Of a stretch of 64,000 bases of DNA, positions 63,055-64,000 are shown in pieces. The position numbers were made by a program, and so were the translations under genes. Location: NCBI RefSeq assembly GCF_014202275.1, contig NZ_JACHGF010000009.1:1-64000 (forward strand), given 5' to 3'. Source of the stretch: Rhabdobacter roseus. GTDB lineage: Bacteria; Bacteroidota; Bacteroidia; Cytophagales; Spirosomataceae. The notes beneath the pieces were generated by a model. It had not been told where the DNA came from, did no database searches, and was given only the letters and a program-made list of their open reading frames with translations. Position 1 is the first letter of the stretch; every line of letters starts with the position of its first letter.

Positions 63055-63207
63055 TCATTTTTCAAGGTCCCTGGCTTTTATTTTCACAATTTTCCCGTCC
63101 TTTGAAAAAACCAGCTCTTTATCCTCTTTGCTCTTTGAAATTACCAGTCTTTTAAAGCTTAACTCCAATCCTGAAATTATCTTTTCTCTTAATTCTTTAT
63201 TATCCAT
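63055..63207 (-). CDS. Tiny partner protein of the zeta-toxin-like gene
   Basis: A 50-residue protein (MDNKELREKIISGLELSFKR, ending VKIKARDLEK). It is charged, with a helix then a short beta hairpin (ELVFSKDGKIVKIK). Its ATG lies inside the end of the zeta-toxin-like gene, overlapping by eight bases, so translation is probably coupled. Small proteins of this style commonly follow COG4185-type ATPases. A partner or antitoxin role is inferred from this context only. Confidence 0.7.
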   Translation of the reverse strand: MDNKELREKIISGLELSFKRLVISKSKEDKELVFSKDGKIVKIKARDLEK

Positions 63208-63775
63208 TTGAAATTTCTATTATTCTGTTCCAAATATTTTTATCATGAATTACCATGTTCTCTCCTTGTTGTCCTTCAGCAACAGCTATAAATGGATTCT
63301 CTGAATTATCTATAATCATCCAGTTGTCCACTATAGGAATAAACAGGTCAAGCAAATTTTTAATCCCTTTGTGATACCTTCTCCTTATAACTTGTTCAGG
63401 GATATTATGCCCCCCCTCTTTCACCCTCTCTTTTACTCTTTCTATTGCAAGTTCCTGAGAGTTCAGCCAAAAATACAAAAGGGTGACCTCATATCCATTT
63501 TCTTTAGCCCGTTTTATAGTATTCACGTAACTTCTGGTAGACAAAGTTGTCTCAAAGGCAAAATTAGCTTTTATATTCAATAAGAAATCAATTCTCTGCA
63601 ACATTATCCTTCCAGCTTCTAAAGAAACTTTTTCCGGCTGAAATGGAGAAAGCCCTTTTGCAATTTCATCAGCATTCACAAACTCCTTACAATTCAAAAT
63701 TTCAGGAAGTATGGTATAAGAAGCCGTTGTTTTTCCTGCCCCGTTGCATCCAGAAATTATATAAAGATTTGGCAT
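63200..63775 (-). CDS. Zeta-toxin-like P-loop ATPase/kinase (COG4185 type)
   Basis: The 191-residue protein has the Walker A SGCNGAGKTT (residues 8-17), NADEIAKGLSPFQPEKVSLEAG, a second motif FAFETTLSTRSYV and an Arg/Lys-rich lid (AIERVKERVKEGGHNIPEQVIRRRYHKG). This matches the zeta-toxin/uncharacterised ABC-like ATPase family, whose zeta members phosphorylate UDP-N-acetylglucosamine. The conserved Asp in NADE and Arg residues fit a kinase. Codon use is AT-rich, unlike neighbours, and the GTACC motif is absent, suggesting transfer. Confidence 0.88.
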   Translation of the reverse strand: MPNLYIISGCNGAGKTTASYTILPEILNCKEFVNADEIAKGLSPFQPEKVSLEAGRIMLQRIDFLLNIKANFAFETTLSTRSYVNTIKRAKENGYEVTLLYFWLNSQELAIERVKERVKEGGHNIPEQVIRRRYHKGIKNLLDLFIPIVDNWMIIDNSENPFIAVAEGQQGENMVIHDKNIWNRIIEISNG

Positions 63776-64000
63776 TCAGCTTTTATTTTTGACTTAAGAC
63801 ATGATTTTTTCTGCATAATGATAACGTTTTGCAGCTACCCGAAGGGCGGACGAGTCACCACAAATGTTGATTAAATGTACAAAAGTTCCTGTTAGCACAA
63901 ATGTATCTTTAGTGCACAAAACCCCGCCTTTTGGGTAGGTGCTGTTAGCGGCTGAGCTTCTGTCCTTCATTGTTGTTGCTTGATTTCTTCTTGATAAACT
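63776..64000. other. Upstream region of the toxin pair with cassette-like inverted repeat
   Basis: The region holds an imperfect inverted repeat (63831-63849 and 63924-63942) and a minus-strand TACATTTG (63905-63898) that matches the -7 consensus and may start the toxin transcript. It continues beyond the window edge. Confidence 0.5.
63831..63942. repeat. Imperfect inverted repeat, possible cassette boundary
   Basis: GCAGCTACCCGAAGGGCGG and the complement of CCGCCTTTTGGGTAGGTGC agree at 16 of 19 positions. TAAC/GTTA flank the arms on the outer sides with a small offset. The size and arrangement resemble recombination-site hairpins of gene cassettes, but do not match the integron attC consensus exactly. 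Confidence 0.5.

Noticed and set aside
63831-63942. Integron attC site
   Set aside because: The outer cores do not fit RYYYAAC and GTTRRRY, and no integrase is visible. It is reported only as a cassette-like inverted repeat.

Overview
The window comes from a member of the Bacteroidota, most likely a Cytophagales/Spirosomataceae-type bacterium (Dyadobacter, Persicitalea and relatives). Evidence for this is a giant type IX secretion system (T9SS) type-B cargo protein with two PorP/SprF partners, several promoters of the Bacteroidota form TTG-N(16-21)-TAnnTTTG, lipoproteins, BamA-like and other outer-membrane proteins, LutABC, and AT-rich start contexts without clear Shine-Dalgarno sites. By eye the DNA is moderately GC-rich, except for AT-rich intergenic regions and the last kilobase.

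Layout. 0.2-3.4 kb: a small serine hydrolase, a zinc-ribbon protein and a dtd / MazG-like / mscS operon. 3.4-8.8 kb: a YD-repeat lipoprotein and the 2-oxoglutarate dehydrogenase operon sucA-odhB, with its own promoter and terminator. 8.9-21.6 kb: a secretion locus with a ~3,500-residue adhesin-like protein followed by two PorP/SprF membrane proteins. 22.3-27.4 kb: a propeller/beta-barrel outer-membrane protein, an FAD oxidoreductase and cmk. 27.4-31.9 kb: lutC, lutB and lutA, interrupted by small secreted-protein genes. 31.9-41.5 kb: an L-fucose oxidation locus (mutarotase, FucP, dehydrogenase, lactonase, 2-keto-3-deoxyfuconate dehydrogenase, diketo-acid hydrolase), split by an MBOAT/SGNH acetylation pair and a lipoprotein. 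41.7-50.1 kb: PQQ sugar dehydrogenase, adenine deaminase, an orphan ECF sigma factor, a divergent SDR / pyruvate-oxidase pair and rarA. 50.1-62.9 kb: small lipoproteins, tRNA-Arg(CCG), NUDIX, DUF2721, glgB, membrane dipeptidase, an acetyltransferase, a vanadium-haloperoxidase-like lipoprotein, a second MscS channel and a secreted propeller. 63.0-64.0 kb: an AT-rich zeta-toxin-like ATPase with a tiny overlapping partner gene, probably acquired by transfer.

Functional links. The fucose genes should convert L-fucose to pyruvate plus L-lactate, and LutABC next door can oxidise that L-lactate to pyruvate, which would feed the TCA cycle containing SucA/OdhB. L-fuconate dehydratase is the one pathway enzyme not seen here. 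The giant protein and its PorP/SprF partner are 4 bp apart and probably form an export unit.

The most striking unnamed signal is a very dense short motif, AGTACC / GGTACT / GGTACC. It occurs in genes, intergenic regions, terminator stems and even the tRNA anticodon arm, at several times the random rate, and is absent from the foreign-looking last kilobase. It resembles a highly iterated palindrome or an uptake-sequence-like signature.
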